DNA of 64,000 bases from the NCBI RefSeq assembly GCF_003710255.1, contig NZ_RHIB01000001.1, positions 930,001 to 994,000 of the forward strand. Reading direction: 5' to 3'. The stretch comes from Alteribacter keqinensis. Its GTDB lineage: Bacteria; Bacillota; Bacilli; Bacillales; Salisediminibacteriaceae. This document shows, one piece after another, positions 8,751 through 18,800 of the stretch. Numbering within the stretch: the first letter of the stretch is position 1; every line of letters begins with the position of its first letter. The notes beneath the pieces were generated by a model. The model ran no database searches and had not been told where the DNA came from. It was given only the letters and a program-made list of their open reading frames with translations. Made by a program: the position numbers and the translations under genes.

Positions 8751-9626
8751 ATGAAAGAGAGATTATTATTCGTATATGGAACGCTTCGTAAAGGGGCATT
8801 AAATGCTCATTACCTTGATAATGTGAATTGTGTTCATGAGCAAGCCTGGATCCAGGGCACTCTCTTTGACACCGGATCAGGCTATCCCGCATTCGTTCAG
8901 AGGGGGAATGGGAGGGTATATGGAGAACTGTATGAGATCCCCGACCGCCTTTGGGCAGACATCCACTACCTGGAGGGATACGATGGATCTGAGGGAAGTC
9001 TCTTCAAGCCTGTAACGGTATCGGTCACTACGGACACTGTCCAAAAAGAAGCTGTTGTCTATGTTTCAGGGCGTGAGTCCCTTTTGAAAACTGAGATTCC
9101 TGAAGGGGATTGGATGCGTCTGTTATTTGAACGTGGTCTCAGTGATTCCTTTTTGTATTTTGCATTCGGTTCATGTATGGACAAAGAGAGAATGGAGCTG
9201 GCCGGTGCGGACCAGTACTTTCATGAAATTACCGGTGCCGGTCTTCCTGGCTACGAGCTGAGGTTTACGATTGCCTCCAGAGTTGACGGGAAAGGAAGAG
9301 CAGACATTGTTGAAGAAGGGGGTCTCTCTGAAGGCCTCTTATACCGAACAGATAAAGAAGGACTCGATTACCTGTATAAACGGGAGGGTGTATTTACAGG
9401 GATGTACCGCCCTGCCATCATTTCAGTACAGGGACTTGACGGGAATAACTATACCGATGTTCTGACGTTTCTTGTGATCGATAAACAAAGTGAGACAGCA
9501 CCGCCGGATCATTACGCAAATGAAATTTTGCGGGGAGCCGCCGGCTGGCTGACAGAAGGATATATTGACAAATTGAAGAACAGAATTCACCAGCTTCAGG
9601 TTTCAGAAAAAAACCAGGAGGTGTAA
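8751..9626 (+). CDS. ykqA: YkqA-like protein with two gamma-glutamylcyclotransferase folds
   Basis: The 291-residue protein has two tandem AIG2/GGCT-type domains. The first begins LLFVYGTLRKG, the standard substrate-binding loop. The second begins near residue 127 with LYFAFGSCMDKERM, which corresponds to the YGSN loop of the classical cyclotransferases. These enzymes release 5-oxoproline from gamma-glutamyl compounds; the YkqA substrate is not known. The start at 8751 follows GGGGGAAAG. The SRAP gene begins 3 nt after the stop, which points to one operon, patA-ykqA-SRAP. Confidence 0.85.
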   Translation: MKERLLFVYGTLRKGALNAHYLDNVNCVHEQAWIQGTLFDTGSGYPAFVQRGNGRVYGELYEIPDRLWADIHYLEGYDGSEGSLFKPVTVSVTTDTVQKEAVVYVSGRESLLKTEIPEGDWMRLLFERGLSDSFLYFAFGSCMDKERMELAGADQYFHEITGAGLPGYELRFTIASRVDGKGRADIVEEGGLSEGLLYRTDKEGLDYLYKREGVFTGMYRPAIISVQGLDGNNYTDVLTFLVIDKQSETAPPDHYANEILRGAAGWLTEGYIDKLKNRIHQLQVSEKNQEV

Positions 9627-9629
9627 AAC

Positions 9630-10289
9630 ATGTGCGGAAGATACACTCTTTACTCAGACCCTGATTTTTTAAATAACCATTTTGATCTTGAAAACCCGGA
9701 AGAAGCCATGACTTTTAAACCGCGTTATAACATCGCTCCAAGCCAGGATATCCTCGCCGTAGTTCAGGGTAAAAAAGGGCAGAGGGCAGGTTTTATGAAA
9801 TGGGGGCTCGTCCCGTCCTGGGCGGATGAGCCCTCCATCGGGAATAAAATGATTAACGCAAGATCTGAGACTATTCATGAAAAGCCGAGCTTTAAACATC
9901 TGATTAACAGGCGTCGCTGTATCATCTGCGCAAGCGGCTTTTATGAATGGAAGAAAGAGGGCGGCAGAAAACAGCCTTATTATATCCAGCTGCCCTCTGA
10001 ACAACCAATGATGTTTGCCGGTCTGTGGGACCGCTGGGAAAAAGAGGGGCAGACACTGATCACAACCACGATACTTACAACAGAAGCCAACAGTACGATG
10101 AAAGAGCTTCATCACCGGATGCCTGTTATCCTTAATGATGACCGGCAAAAGCATTGGCTTGATGTGAATTCAAAAGATACGCTTCATAAGATATATAAAG
10201 AACGACCTTCGTCCCTGCATATCCATCCTGTCTCCATGTTTGTAAACTCCCCTCAAAACGAAGGGCCGGAATGTATTGAAAGGATTTAG
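9630..10289 (+). CDS. SRAP-domain protein (HMCES/YedK family), abasic-site DNA-protein crosslinker
   Basis: The 219-residue protein starts MCGRYT, so Cys2 becomes the N-terminal nucleophile once Met1 is removed. The other active-site residues are in place: N76-A-R, Glu106 in GFYEWK and His161-His162 in HHRMPVIL. Known members form a thiazolidine crosslink with abasic sites in single-stranded DNA and so protect them. It lies 3 nt after ykqA and its last 4 nt overlap the end of convergent ligD, next to the NHEJ genes. The start follows CAGGAGGTG at normal spacing. Confidence 0.95.
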   Translation: MCGRYTLYSDPDFLNNHFDLENPEEAMTFKPRYNIAPSQDILAVVQGKKGQRAGFMKWGLVPSWADEPSIGNKMINARSETIHEKPSFKHLINRRRCIICASGFYEWKKEGGRKQPYYIQLPSEQPMMFAGLWDRWEKEGQTLITTTILTTEANSTMKELHHRMPVILNDDRQKHWLDVNSKDTLHKIYKERPSSLHIHPVSMFVNSPQNEGPECIERI

Positions 10290-12112
10290 GTCTTTTGTTT
10301 GGACAGTTCATGAATAAGAATACGAAGGTGGGAGCTGTTAGTTTTTCTGTCCTCCCCCCTGATACGTAACGGTTTTCCCCTGGACTCTGACAGTGCATAA
10401 TCAATGGTGAACATAGCCGGGTCAAGAGTGTTGTCTACATCGCTCCATTGGACCGGATAGGCAGCAAGTCCCTGCGGCACTGCCCGAAGAGAGTAGGGGG
10501 CAATAATGGTCTTCCCTTTACCATGCTGAAGAAAATCAATGTACAAGCGGTCATTCCGCTTTTTTTTCAAGCGTTCAACTGTCCGCTCGGCCGGATTCAA
10601 TTCTACAAGTGCTGAAGCGAGAAAAGACAAAATGACGTTGCCTTCCTCATACGTGATGCTTCCTTTGCTGACTGGGATGTAAATTTGAAGCCCCTTTCTG
10701 CCGGATGTTTTTACGAAGGAGTAAAGCTGCCATTTGTTGAGAATTTCTTTAACATCCAAAGCTGCTCTTACGGCATAGGGGAAGAGCTTCCGGTCGGGAG
10801 GGTCCAGGTCCAAAAACAGTTCCTCTATATCACCATCAGCTTTTTCCGGCGGGATATGAAATTCAATGGCTCCCTGATTTCCGAGCCACAATAACGTCTC
10901 AATGTTGTTCACTAAAATGGTGTGATGCCCTTCCCACATACGTGTCTCTACGAAAGATGGCAGTGACGGAGGGGCGTTTTTCTGGTAAAAAGACTCTTCT
11001 TCTATCCCATCAGGGAAACGGATAACCGTTAAAGGCCTGTTATATAACCATGAAAGAATAAAAGGGGCCATTTTCTGCAGGTAATATAGATAATCGCGCT
11101 TGGTGATACCGGCTTTTGGAAAGAGAAGTTTTTCGGGCTTCGTTATGTTTACATGAGGAGGCAGAGGCTCCAGTTCATAGTTGAGCCGCTTTACTGTGTA
11201 GTCTGATGGATCCTCATGAGGCAGGAATTTTGAGAAACGGGGTTCTCTCAGTTCTTTCCCTGTTGTTCCGAGGCATTTCACTTCACAGCAGAGAGGTGCT
11301 GCCAAATCATATTCACCATTTCGGTGTTTTGAATTTTTCCTTATGACTTTTTTTAATATATCCCGTTCTTCACTTGAAAGACCGTGACTGAAGGAGCCAT
11401 AAGGCTTCAACATGTCATTCGATTCCACGCCGATTTTAAAATAACCGTTCTTCTTCTCACCTGTAATAAGAACATGAACGGATTTGTAATTCTTTATTTT
11501 CTGCCATTCCATTGTTCTGCCGGGCATCCATTTGCTGTATTCTTTCTTTGCCACTATACCTTCCCCATTATACGACTGTACCTGGTTCCACAGTTTGTCA
11601 GGTGACTTCCATACGGGTATCATTTGCAGGGGGGATGTTTCACTTCTTTCCTTTTCAGGTTCCAATGGACATCCGAGTCCGGACAAAAAGGTCTGGAGAG
11701 ATGCCTTTCGTTTGATAAAAGGTAACCCAGTCATATCTCTTCCTTTTAGGATAAGGAGATCAAATGCGAGGAAAACAGCGGGAAACAAAGCCGCATGTTC
11801 AGTTACAGATGTTTTACTTCTCATTCTCCCTCGCTTTTGGCACTGGGAGAAATCACTTGTGTAGTTACTTAATAAGATTGAGAGTTCCCCATCAAGAACG
11901 ACCGGGATGGGTGGCTTTATTCTGCAGTTTTTACAATACGCTGTGATTTCAGGAAAGCGGTCGTTTAATAACAGTCCATTCCGGCTTATTAACCGGACTT
12001 CATCCTCATTCCACTCCAGGCGGCACCGAAACCCATCATACTTTGTTTCATACAACCAGCCATTCTTACGGTCCGGCCAATTTTCAACTCTTGTGGGCAG
12101 CATGACATTCAA
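10286..12112 (-). CDS. ligD: Non-homologous end-joining DNA ligase LigD (ligase + polymerase domains)
   Basis: The 608-residue protein has the Bacillus order: an N-terminal ATP-dependent ligase and a C-terminal archaeo-eukaryotic primase-type polymerase, without the phosphoesterase domain of Pseudomonas. The ligase lysine is in YETKYDGFRCR (about residue 24), with DGEGIVAKK as a later ligase motif. The polymerase shows LFLDLDPP (two metal-binding Asp), SGRKGLQIYIP and QHGKGKTIIAPYSLR. It repairs double-strand breaks with Ku, chiefly in spores in B. subtilis. The start is a TTG at 12112 with AAGGA upstream; an ATG three codons later is possible. It is divergent from ku. Confidence 0.95.
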   Translation of the reverse strand: MNVMLPTRVENWPDRKNGWLYETKYDGFRCRLEWNEDEVRLISRNGLLLNDRFPEITAYCKNCRIKPPIPVVLDGELSILLSNYTSDFSQCQKRGRMRSKTSVTEHAALFPAVFLAFDLLILKGRDMTGLPFIKRKASLQTFLSGLGCPLEPEKERSETSPLQMIPVWKSPDKLWNQVQSYNGEGIVAKKEYSKWMPGRTMEWQKIKNYKSVHVLITGEKKNGYFKIGVESNDMLKPYGSFSHGLSSEERDILKKVIRKNSKHRNGEYDLAAPLCCEVKCLGTTGKELREPRFSKFLPHEDPSDYTVKRLNYELEPLPPHVNITKPEKLLFPKAGITKRDYLYYLQKMAPFILSWLYNRPLTVIRFPDGIEEESFYQKNAPPSLPSFVETRMWEGHHTILVNNIETLLWLGNQGAIEFHIPPEKADGDIEELFLDLDPPDRKLFPYAVRAALDVKEILNKWQLYSFVKTSGRKGLQIYIPVSKGSITYEEGNVILSFLASALVELNPAERTVERLKKKRNDRLYIDFLQHGKGKTIIAPYSLRAVPQGLAAYPVQWSDVDNTLDPAMFTIDYALSESRGKPLRIRGEDRKTNSSHLRILIHELSKQKT

Positions 12113-12210
12113 CGTCTACACTTCCTTAATCCAGTATTATCTACTTATAACCTTCGCTTTTAAGGACCAAATTAACAGTACAATCTATGGTAAATAAGGG
12201 AGAGACGAAG

Positions 12211-13053
12211 ATGCATACAATATGGAAAGGAACGGTCAGTTTCGGACTTGTAAATATTCCTGTAAAGCTTCATGCAGCCACTGAAAACAAAGATGTTTCC
12301 TTAAGACAACTCCATAAAGAGTGTCATACACCGATCCGCTACGACAAAGTATGTCCTCATTGTGAAAAAGAAGTTGAGAAAGAGGATATTGTAAGAGGGT
12401 TTGAATATTCCAAGGAGCAGTATCTCATTATTGAGGAAAACGAGTTAAAGGAGATTCAGAAAGCCCAGTCCGAACGGTCAGTTGAAATTCTTGATTTTGT
12501 TGACTTAAATGAAATTGATCCGATTTATTTCGATAAGAGCTACTTTCTGTCCCCGAACGAGGGAGGGACGAAAGCCTATGTTCTTTTAAGGCAGGCACTG
12601 GAGGAATCCGGTAAAATCGGTGTAGCTAAAATCATGATACGGGCAAAAGAACATCTGGCAGTTTTAAGGGTTTATAAGAATACGTTGTTAATGGAAACCA
12701 TTCACTTCCCTGATGAAGTAAGGGCAGCCGACCAGGTCCCGGGGATACCGGAAGAGAATGATCTCTCAAAAAAGGAAGTCACTACAGCAAAAATGCTTAT
12801 TGACCAGCTGACCACAACGTTTGAACCGGAAAAATACACAGATGAGTACCGTCAGGAGTTTATGAAGCTGATTGAAACAAAGAGGAACGGAAAAGACGTG
12901 GTGACTGCCCAGAAGCCTAAACTGGACACATCAAATGTAACCAATCTTATGGATGCTTTACAGGAATCGATTGAAAATACAAAAAAAACGAAGAAAAAAA
13001 GTGCCGCCTCAAAAAAGCGGACAACAACAGGAAGAAAAAAGAAAAATGCATAA
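12211..13053 (+). CDS. ku: Non-homologous end-joining protein Ku
   Basis: The 280-residue bacterial Ku forms a homodimeric ring on DNA ends and recruits LigD. The N-terminus, MHTIWKGTVSFGLVNIPVKL, is the standard Ku-bridge opening. CPHCEK sits near residue 50. The C-terminal tail is lysine-rich (KKTKKKSAASKKR to the end), as expected for DNA binding. The start at 12211 follows AGGGAGAG. It is divergent from ligD across a 98-nt gap that must hold both promoters; no sigma-G element stood out clearly. Confidence 0.96.
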   Translation: MHTIWKGTVSFGLVNIPVKLHAATENKDVSLRQLHKECHTPIRYDKVCPHCEKEVEKEDIVRGFEYSKEQYLIIEENELKEIQKAQSERSVEILDFVDLNEIDPIYFDKSYFLSPNEGGTKAYVLLRQALEESGKIGVAKIMIRAKEHLAVLRVYKNTLLMETIHFPDEVRAADQVPGIPEENDLSKKEVTTAKMLIDQLTTTFEPEKYTDEYRQEFMKLIETKRNGKDVVTAQKPKLDTSNVTNLMDALQESIENTKKTKKKSAASKKRTTTGRKKKNA

Positions 13054-13054
13054 C

Positions 13055-13082
13055 TGCCTCCAGCGGGGGGTTTTCTTTTTTG
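13055..13082 (+). terminator. Intrinsic terminator after ku
   Basis: A short stem, CCTCC with GGGGG and an AGC loop, is followed by TTTTCTTTTTT. Confidence 0.65.
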
Positions 13083-13259
13083 TCACAGGGGAATTATATT
13101 CAAGGAAAAAGGATACCTGTATACAAATGGAAAACTCACTATTTCACAAATGGCAACAGGTGGTTTACTTTATTTTACAAAAAACGACTGTATTTTCGGA
13201 ATTTAGGTCGAATTTCCATAAAATTAATGAGAAAAATTCTAAAAAATCTACAATTTCTT

Positions 13260-13313
13260 TTGAGGAATATTTCCTATAGTGATAAAATAACGATGTAAGC
13301 GTTTCACACGCTT
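13260..13313 (+). promoter_or_regulatory. Sigma-A promoter and operator dyad of odhAB
   Basis: TTGAGG at 13260-13265, a 17-nt spacer and TAAAAT at 13283-13288 form a good sigma-A promoter. A dyad, AAGCGTTTCACACGCTT at 13297-13313, lies at the expected transcription start. Its left part resembles a CcpA site (TGTAAGCGTT) but the right half departs from that consensus. A second dyad, TGTACAC/GTGTACA (13359-13379), lies just before the ribosome site. The rest of 13083-13259 is AT-rich and holds no gene. Confidence 0.55.
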
Positions 13314-13397
13314 TAAAGCACTACTACTTTTTATCCTTCTTAAACTTTACATATTACATGTACACAAACCGGGTGTACAAATGGAGGTACTGGATTC

Positions 13398-16226
13398 ATG
13401 AGCTCAAAACACGTTCAAATGGATGAAGGCTGGTCCCAGTTTCACGGACCCAACTTCGGCTATTTACTGGAAGTGTATGAACTGTACAAAGAAGATGCAG
13501 CTTCAGTAGATGAAGAGTTAAAGCAGTTTTTTGACAAATGGGGAGGCCCGCCCGAATCAGAAGGAACTCCGGCTGCACAAAGCAGCGGCGGAGACATTAC
13601 CGCAGCAATAAAGGCTGCAAAGCTGGCGGATCATATCAGAAGAAACGGACATTTAATGGCTGATATCTCTCCTGTTGAAAAACGTGAGTCACAAAACCTG
13701 TTCGACCTGAAAAGTTATCAGCTTACAGAAGAAGCGTTAAGAGCAATACCGGCTCACCTTCTCACACCGCATGCTCCAAAATCAGTGGAGAACGGGCTTG
13801 ATGCCGTTAATCATCTGAAAAAGGTCTACAGTTCGGCACTCGCTTTTGAGTTTAATCAGGTTCATGACCTGGAAGAGCGGGAGTGGCTTTATAAGATGGT
13901 GGAGTCGGAAGAATACCGCCCGACTTTTTCAGATGAGATGAGAAAAGATCTGTTGAACCGTCTGAATCATGTGGAAGGGTTTGAACACTTCCTCCACAAA
14001 ACATTTGTAGGACAGAAGCGTTTTTCAATCGAAGGTCTGGATTCAATGGTGCCGATGCTTGATGATGCGGTCAAGGAATCCGTAACAGATGGCGCTAAAA
14101 ATGTCATGATCGGTATGGCGCACCGGGGCAGACTGAATGTTCTTGCCCACGTTCTCGGGAAACCGTATGAGATCATTTTCTCCGAGTTCGTTGACGCTCC
14201 AAACAAAGAACTCGTGCCTTCCGAAGGTTCTGTAGGAATTAACTACGGTTGGACAGGTGACGTAAAGTATCACCTCGGAGCTGACCGGGAAGTTGAAGAA
14301 AAAGAAGAAAAAGCAACCGTCTCCCTTGCCAACAACCCGAGTCACCTGGAGTTTGTCGATCCGGTTGTTGAAGGCTTTACCCGTGCAGCACAGGACAATC
14401 GCAGTGAGCCGGGGTATCCGAAACAGGACAAGTCAAAAGCAATGGCGATTCTCGTCCACGGTGACGCTGCATTCCCGGGTCAGGGTATAGTTGCTGAAAC
14501 GTTAAACCTGTCCCAGCTTACGGGCTATGCTACGGGTGGTACGATTCATGTTATCGCCAACAATAAAATCGGATTCACGACATCCAGCAGTGACTCGCGA
14601 TCAACAAATTACGCAAGCGATCTGGCTAAAGGATTTGAAGTGCCGGTCATTCACGTGAATGCTGATCATCCGGAAGCGTGTGTTGCAGCGATGCATCTCG
14701 CCTACGAGTATCGTAAGCGTTTTGAAAAAGACGTTCTGATTGATCTTATCGGTTACCGCAGATACGGTCACAACGAAATGGACGAGCCTGCAGCAACACA
14801 GCCGCAGATGTACAAGGAAATCAGAAAACATAAAACGGTATATGAACTTTATGCTGACAGACTGCATGAAAAAGGAATTATCGGAAGTGACGATGGAAAG
14901 AAGCTGCGTCAGAAGCTTCTTAGTGACCTGCAGTCCCAGTATGAAACAATTAAAGCAAACAAACGTGACCGGGCAGGGGAGATGAATCCTCCTGAAAAGG
15001 TTGTCCAGTCTCTCGATAACATTGATACGTCAGTTGAATTGGACACCCTCAAGCAAATAAACGAAGAGCTGTTAAAGTTCCCTGAAGACTTTAAAGTATT
15101 TCCCAAACTTAAAAAGATCCTGCAGCGTCGTGAAACGGCCTTTGACAATGAAGGAGCCATTGACTGGGCATTAGCTGAGACACTTGCCTTTGCTACGATT
15201 CTCCATGACGGAAATCCAATCCGTCTTACAGGTCAGGACTCGGAACGGGGGACATTCTCCCAGCGTCACATTGTACTGACTGACAGTGAAACCAATGAAA
15301 AATACTCTCCTCTCCATAAAATGCACCATGCGAATGCTTCTTTTGCTGTTCATAACAGCCCGTTATCGGAAGCTGCTGTAGTTGGATTTGATTACGGGTA
15401 TTCTGTTCAGGCTCCGGAAACATTAACAATCTGGGAAGCCCAGTACGGAGACTTCTCCAATGGAGCACAGGTTATTTTCGATCAGTTCGTATCTGCAGGA
15501 CGTGCAAAGTGGGGGCAAAAATCAGGACTCGTTCTGCTTTTGCCGCACGGTTATGAAGGACAAGGTCCCGAGCACTCGAGCGGAAGGGTTGAAAGGTTCC
15601 TTCAGCTTGCTGCCGAAAATAACTGGCACGTAACAAATGTCACAAGTGCAGCACAGTATTTCCACCTTCTCCGACGTCAGGCAAGCATTCTTGGCAAGGA
15701 TGAAGTGCGTCCGCTCGTTGTGATGACACCGAAGAGCCTGCTGAGACACAATAAAGTGATTTCCACGAGTGAAGAGGTGGCAGCAGGTATGTTTAAGCCG
15801 ATTCTTGAACAGCCCGGGCTTGCAGAAAATCCCGAAAACGTAAAGCGGATTGTTTTTGCCACAGGTAAGCTCACGATCGACCTGGCTGAAGCAGCTGAGG
15901 AACTTGAAGATAAAGACACGGTTCACGTTGTACGTGTTGAAGAGATCTATCCGTTCCCAAGGGAAGCTGTTGCAGAGCTCAAAGAAAAATATCCGAACGC
16001 AAAAGAATGGGTCTGGGCACAGGAAGAGCCGAGCAACATGGGAGCCTGGCACTATGTTCTTCCACACCTCAGACACCTGGCCGAAGATCATGCAGAAGTG
16101 AAGTATATCGGACGCCGCCGTCGTTCAGCTCCAGCTGAAGGGGATCCGAAAGCGCACAAACAAGACCAGAAAAAAATCATAGAAGATGCGTTGTCGTTAA
16201 ACAGCGAAGGGAGAGAAGAAGAATGA
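13398..16226 (+). CDS. odhA: 2-oxoglutarate dehydrogenase E1 component
   Basis: This thiamine-diphosphate-dependent decarboxylase of the TCA cycle passes the succinyl group to OdhB. Its 942 residues match the length of B. subtilis OdhA. Visible landmarks are the N-terminal [54 protein letters not shown] with the ThDP-binding region following, [20 protein letters not shown] and [15 protein letters not shown]. The start follows TGGAGG with 9-nt spacing. The stop overlaps the odhB start (ATGA), indicating translational coupling. Confidence 0.98.
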   Translation: MSSKHVQMDEGWSQFHGPNFGYLLEVYELYKEDAASVDEELKQFFDKWGGPPESEGTPAAQSSGGDITAAIKAAKLADHIRRNGHLMADISPVEKRESQNLFDLKSYQLTEEALRAIPAHLLTPHAPKSVENGLDAVNHLKKVYSSALAFEFNQVHDLEEREWLYKMVESEEYRPTFSDEMRKDLLNRLNHVEGFEHFLHKTFVGQKRFSIEGLDSMVPMLDDAVKESVTDGAKNVMIGMAHRGRLNVLAHVLGKPYEIIFSEFVDAPNKELVPSEGSVGINYGWTGDVKYHLGADREVEEKEEKATVSLANNPSHLEFVDPVVEGFTRAAQDNRSEPGYPKQDKSKAMAILVHGDAAFPGQGIVAETLNLSQLTGYATGGTIHVIANNKIGFTTSSSDSRSTNYASDLAKGFEVPVIHVNADHPEACVAAMHLAYEYRKRFEKDVLIDLIGYRRYGHNEMDEPAATQPQMYKEIRKHKTVYELYADRLHEKGIIGSDDGKKLRQKLLSDLQSQYETIKANKRDRAGEMNPPEKVVQSLDNIDTSVELDTLKQINEELLKFPEDFKVFPKLKKILQRRETAFDNEGAIDWALAETLAFATILHDGNPIRLTGQDSERGTFSQRHIVLTDSETNEKYSPLHKMHHANASFAVHNSPLSEAAVVGFDYGYSVQAPETLTIWEAQYGDFSNGAQVIFDQFVSAGRAKWGQKSGLVLLLPHGYEGQGPEHSSGRVERFLQLAAENNWHVTNVTSAAQYFHLLRRQASILGKDEVRPLVVMTPKSLLRHNKVISTSEEVAAGMFKPILEQPGLAENPENVKRIVFATGKLTIDLAEAAEELEDKDTVHVVRVEEIYPFPREAVAELKEKYPNAKEWVWAQEEPSNMGAWHYVLPHLRHLAEDHAEVKYIGRRRRSAPAEGDPKAHKQDQKKIIEDALSLNSEGREEE

Positions 16227-17479
16227 TCGAAATCAAAGTTCCTGAACTAGCAGAATCCGTAACAGAAGGTACAGTCGCTCAGTGGCTGAAGCAGCCAGGT
16301 GACCAAATTAATAAAGGTGACGATATCGTAGAGCTTGAAACGGATAAGGTAAATGTGGAAATCTCCGCTGATGAGTCCGGTACACTCAAAGAAGCTCTCT
16401 TTGAGGAAGGGGATACAGTTAAAGTCGGAGATGTTATCGCCATGATTGAAGAAGCTGGGGGAAGTTCTTCCGAGAAGAAAGAAGAGCCGAAAGCAGAGAA
16501 AAAAGAAGAATCACAGAGCAAAAGCGAGCCGGAAGCTTCTTCACAGGAAACATCCCAGTCAGAGAGTTCAGACTCCCCTGACCGTCCGATTGCAACACCG
16601 TCTGCACGTAAATATGCACGTGAAAAAGGAATCAACCTGAGCGAAATTTCTGCGCGTGACCCATTAGGGCGTATTCGTAAAGAGGATATTGAAGAACATG
16701 AGTCCAAGCAGAAAAAGTCTGAGTCAAAACCTTCACAGCAGCCTGCAAAACAGGAAAAACCAAAAGATGACCCTGCCAAGCCGGTTGAGCGTGTAAAAAT
16801 GTCAAGACGTCGCCAGACCATTGCCAAGCGTCTTGTAGAAGCACAGCAGACAGCTGCAATGCTTACAACGTTTAACGAAATTGATATGACAAATATCATG
16901 GAGCTTCGTAAACGCCGTAAAGATCAGTTCCTTGATAACAACGGAGTAAAACTTGGCTTTATGTCATTCTTTACAAAAGCTGTTATCGGTGCTTTGAAGA
17001 AGTACCCGCTGTTAAATGCTGAAATTCAAGGTGACGAAATTGTCATGAAGAAGTTTTATGATATCGGAATGGCAGTTTCCACCGATGACGGACTTGTCGT
17101 GCCGGTCGTTCGTGATGCGGACCGCCTTGACTTTGCCGGTATCGAAAAAGAAATCGGAAATCTTGCCGGAAAAGCAAAAGAGAAAAAGCTTACCCTTGGC
17201 GACCTTCAAGGAGGAAGCTTTACGATCACAAACGGTGGTATTTTCGGATCTCTGTGGTCTACCCCAATCCTTAACACTCCGCAGGTAGGTATTCTCGGAA
17301 TGCACAAGATTCAGATGCGTCCGGTTGCCATTGATGATGATACGTTTGAAAACCGCCCGATGATGTATGTGGCTCTTTCCTACGATCACCGTATTGTTGA
17401 TGGAAAAGAAGCTGTAGGATTCCTTGTGAAAGTAAAAGAATTGATCGAAGACCCTGAATCCCTTCTTTTGGAAGGATAA
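16223..17479 (+). CDS. odhB: Dihydrolipoyllysine succinyltransferase, E2 of 2-oxoglutarate dehydrogenase
   Basis: This 418-residue core subunit carries an N-terminal lipoyl domain with the modified lysine in ETDKVNVE (Lys42). A flexible, Glu/Lys/Ser-rich linker follows (about 80-115), then a peripheral-subunit-binding domain ([19 protein letters not shown], about 123-160). The C-terminal catalytic domain holds SYDHRIVDG (His389). It transfers the succinyl group to CoA in the TCA cycle. It overlaps odhA by 4 nt and is followed by a strong terminator. E3 is not in this window, as usual in bacilli, where it is shared with other complexes. Confidence 0.98.
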   Translation: MIEIKVPELAESVTEGTVAQWLKQPGDQINKGDDIVELETDKVNVEISADESGTLKEALFEEGDTVKVGDVIAMIEEAGGSSSEKKEEPKAEKKEESQSKSEPEASSQETSQSESSDSPDRPIATPSARKYAREKGINLSEISARDPLGRIRKEDIEEHESKQKKSESKPSQQPAKQEKPKDDPAKPVERVKMSRRRQTIAKRLVEAQQTAAMLTTFNEIDMTNIMELRKRRKDQFLDNNGVKLGFMSFFTKAVIGALKKYPLLNAEIQGDEIVMKKFYDIGMAVSTDDGLVVPVVRDADRLDFAGIEKEIGNLAGKAKEKKLTLGDLQGGSFTITNGGIFGSLWSTPILNTPQVGILGMHKIQMRPVAIDDDTFENRPMMYVALSYDHRIVDGKEAVGFLVKVKELIEDPESLLLEG

Positions 17480-17492
17480 TTGTAACTGCCCT

Positions 17493-17541
17493 AAGTCTGT
17501 CCCCAGTGGTGAAATACACCTCTGTGGACAGACTTTTTTTG
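17493..17541 (+). terminator. Intrinsic terminator of odhAB
   Basis: AAGTCTGTCC pairs with GGACAGACTT, with further pairing inside, and is followed by seven T. Confidence 0.92.
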
Positions 17542-18076
17542 TTTTAGGCGCATGGCGGTGCCAAACCAGTTACAAAAGGTCATCGTTTGTTTAATACCAT
17601 ATCCAAAAAAGGGGACCTGTAAAGGGTAGAACCAGGAAGCATAAGACCAGTTGAAAGGACTGATGATAAAATTTATTCTGTTTCATCTGAATAAATAATG
17701 CAGCGTACTCAAGAGGGCATTGTCGAATTGTGCCCCAAGACTCCAATTGAGTGGTGGCGGTTTACGAGCAGGTCTATGGGTGGAGCAGGAGGGTTCGGTT
17801 CCTCTGACTATGAATTCAAGTTTGTTTTACGACAGGTCTCACTGGAATATAAGGGTTGTGGTTATGTGGAGGCTATTTGTCCGGGAAGCAGGAAAAATCA
17901 CCGTTCAGCCCGGATAGGTTGTGACTTCATCCGTGGAAGTCTCGACAGACAGAAACAGTAACAGAAAATTGCGAAATTAAACAAACGTTTAACTTCAAGG
18001 CATGATGTTTGAAAGGGAATGAATCGTGGAACAAGGAGATAGAATATAATCGTTGGAAACCAAAAGGAGTGTTACG
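17542..18076. other. Gene-poor stretch, unexplained
   Basis: About 535 nt between odhB and the DJ-1-like gene. Two overlapping open frames at 17698-17961 and 17720-17917 have no ribosome site, odd composition and no recognisable motif, so I do not call them. A sequence rich in A and T with AAACAAACGTTTAAC near 17978 may be part of the next gene's promoter region. Confidence 0.4.
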
Positions 18077-18760
18077 ATGGCAAAGAAAATGCTTATGGTA
18101 GTGACAAGCGCAGACAAAATTAATTCCGATAATAAAACAGGCATCTGGGTATCCGAGTTCGTCGAGCCTTATCTTACCTTTATTGAAGCAGGGTATGATG
18201 TCACGGTTGCGAGTCCGGGAGGCGGGAAGGCTCCTTTGGATCCTGTCAGTATTGAAAACGATCAGCCCGAGGCGTGGAACGAGCCTCTCAAGCGTTTGGA
18301 AGAGACGGCCCCATTACAGCAGGTCTCAAAAGAATCGTACGATGGTATCTTTTTACCGGGTGGTCACGGAACCATGTTTGACTTTCCGGATGACCCTTCA
18401 CTCCAGACGATATTAACCCACTTTGCAGATCATAACCTGCCCATTGGTGCCGTATGTCACGGTCCTGCCGGATTTGTGAAAGTAAAAAAATCTGATGGCA
18501 CATCCCTTGTTGATGGAAGAAGGATGACTGCTTTTACAAATGAAGAAGAAGAATCCACAGAGCTGGACAAGCATATGCCTTTCCTTCTTGAAACATCACT
18601 CAGAGAAAACGGCGCATTGTTTGAAATGGGTCCGATGTGGTCTGACTATGTGGTTACAGATGGCAACCTGGTGACCGGTCAGAACCCGCAATCAAGCCTG
18701 GCAGCAGCAAAAGCGTTTGTGGATGTTGTTGAGACGATGTGGAAAACAACTTACGAATAA
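18077..18760 (+). CDS. DJ-1/PfpI family class I glutamine amidotransferase-like protein (Hsp31-type)
   Basis: The 227-residue protein has the nucleophile elbow GAVCHGPAGF (Cys127), LPGGHGTMFDF and an N-terminal beta-strand (KKMLMVVTSAD). The cap-like insert with DPVSIENDQPEAW resembles Hsp31/YDR533C-type proteins. That group contains glyoxalase III and stress chaperone activities; which applies here is unknown. The start at 18077 has AAGGAG 7 nt upstream; the frame extends 8 codons further without a ribosome site. It is monocistronic and ends at a terminator shared with the convergent gene. Confidence 0.88.
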   Translation: MAKKMLMVVTSADKINSDNKTGIWVSEFVEPYLTFIEAGYDVTVASPGGGKAPLDPVSIENDQPEAWNEPLKRLEETAPLQQVSKESYDGIFLPGGHGTMFDFPDDPSLQTILTHFADHNLPIGAVCHGPAGFVKVKKSDGTSLVDGRRMTAFTNEEEESTELDKHMPFLLETSLRENGALFEMGPMWSDYVVTDGNLVTGQNPQSSLAAAKAFVDVVETMWKTTYE

Positions 18761-18766
18761 ATAAAA

Positions 18767-18800
18767 CAACAACCAGGCTGTTACGCCTGGTTGTTTGCAT
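18767..18800. terminator. Bidirectional terminator between convergent genes
   Basis: AACAACCAGGC pairs with GCCTGGTTGTT around TGTTAC. T or A runs flank both sides. It overlaps the last codons of the minus-strand gene. Confidence 0.85.

Noticed and set aside
13295-13309. CcpA (cre) site at the odhAB promoter
   Set aside because: TGTAAGCGTT fits the left half, but the right half does not keep the required WCA pattern, so I report it only as a dyad.
15522-16091. Large open frame of 189 codons on the minus strand
   Set aside because: It lies wholly opposite odhA, whose protein is certain; its translation is Cys- and Phe-rich and unlike a real protein.
17698-17961. Open frame of 87 codons
   Set aside because: It has no ribosome site, overlaps another frame of similar size and shows no recognisable motif or coding-type composition.
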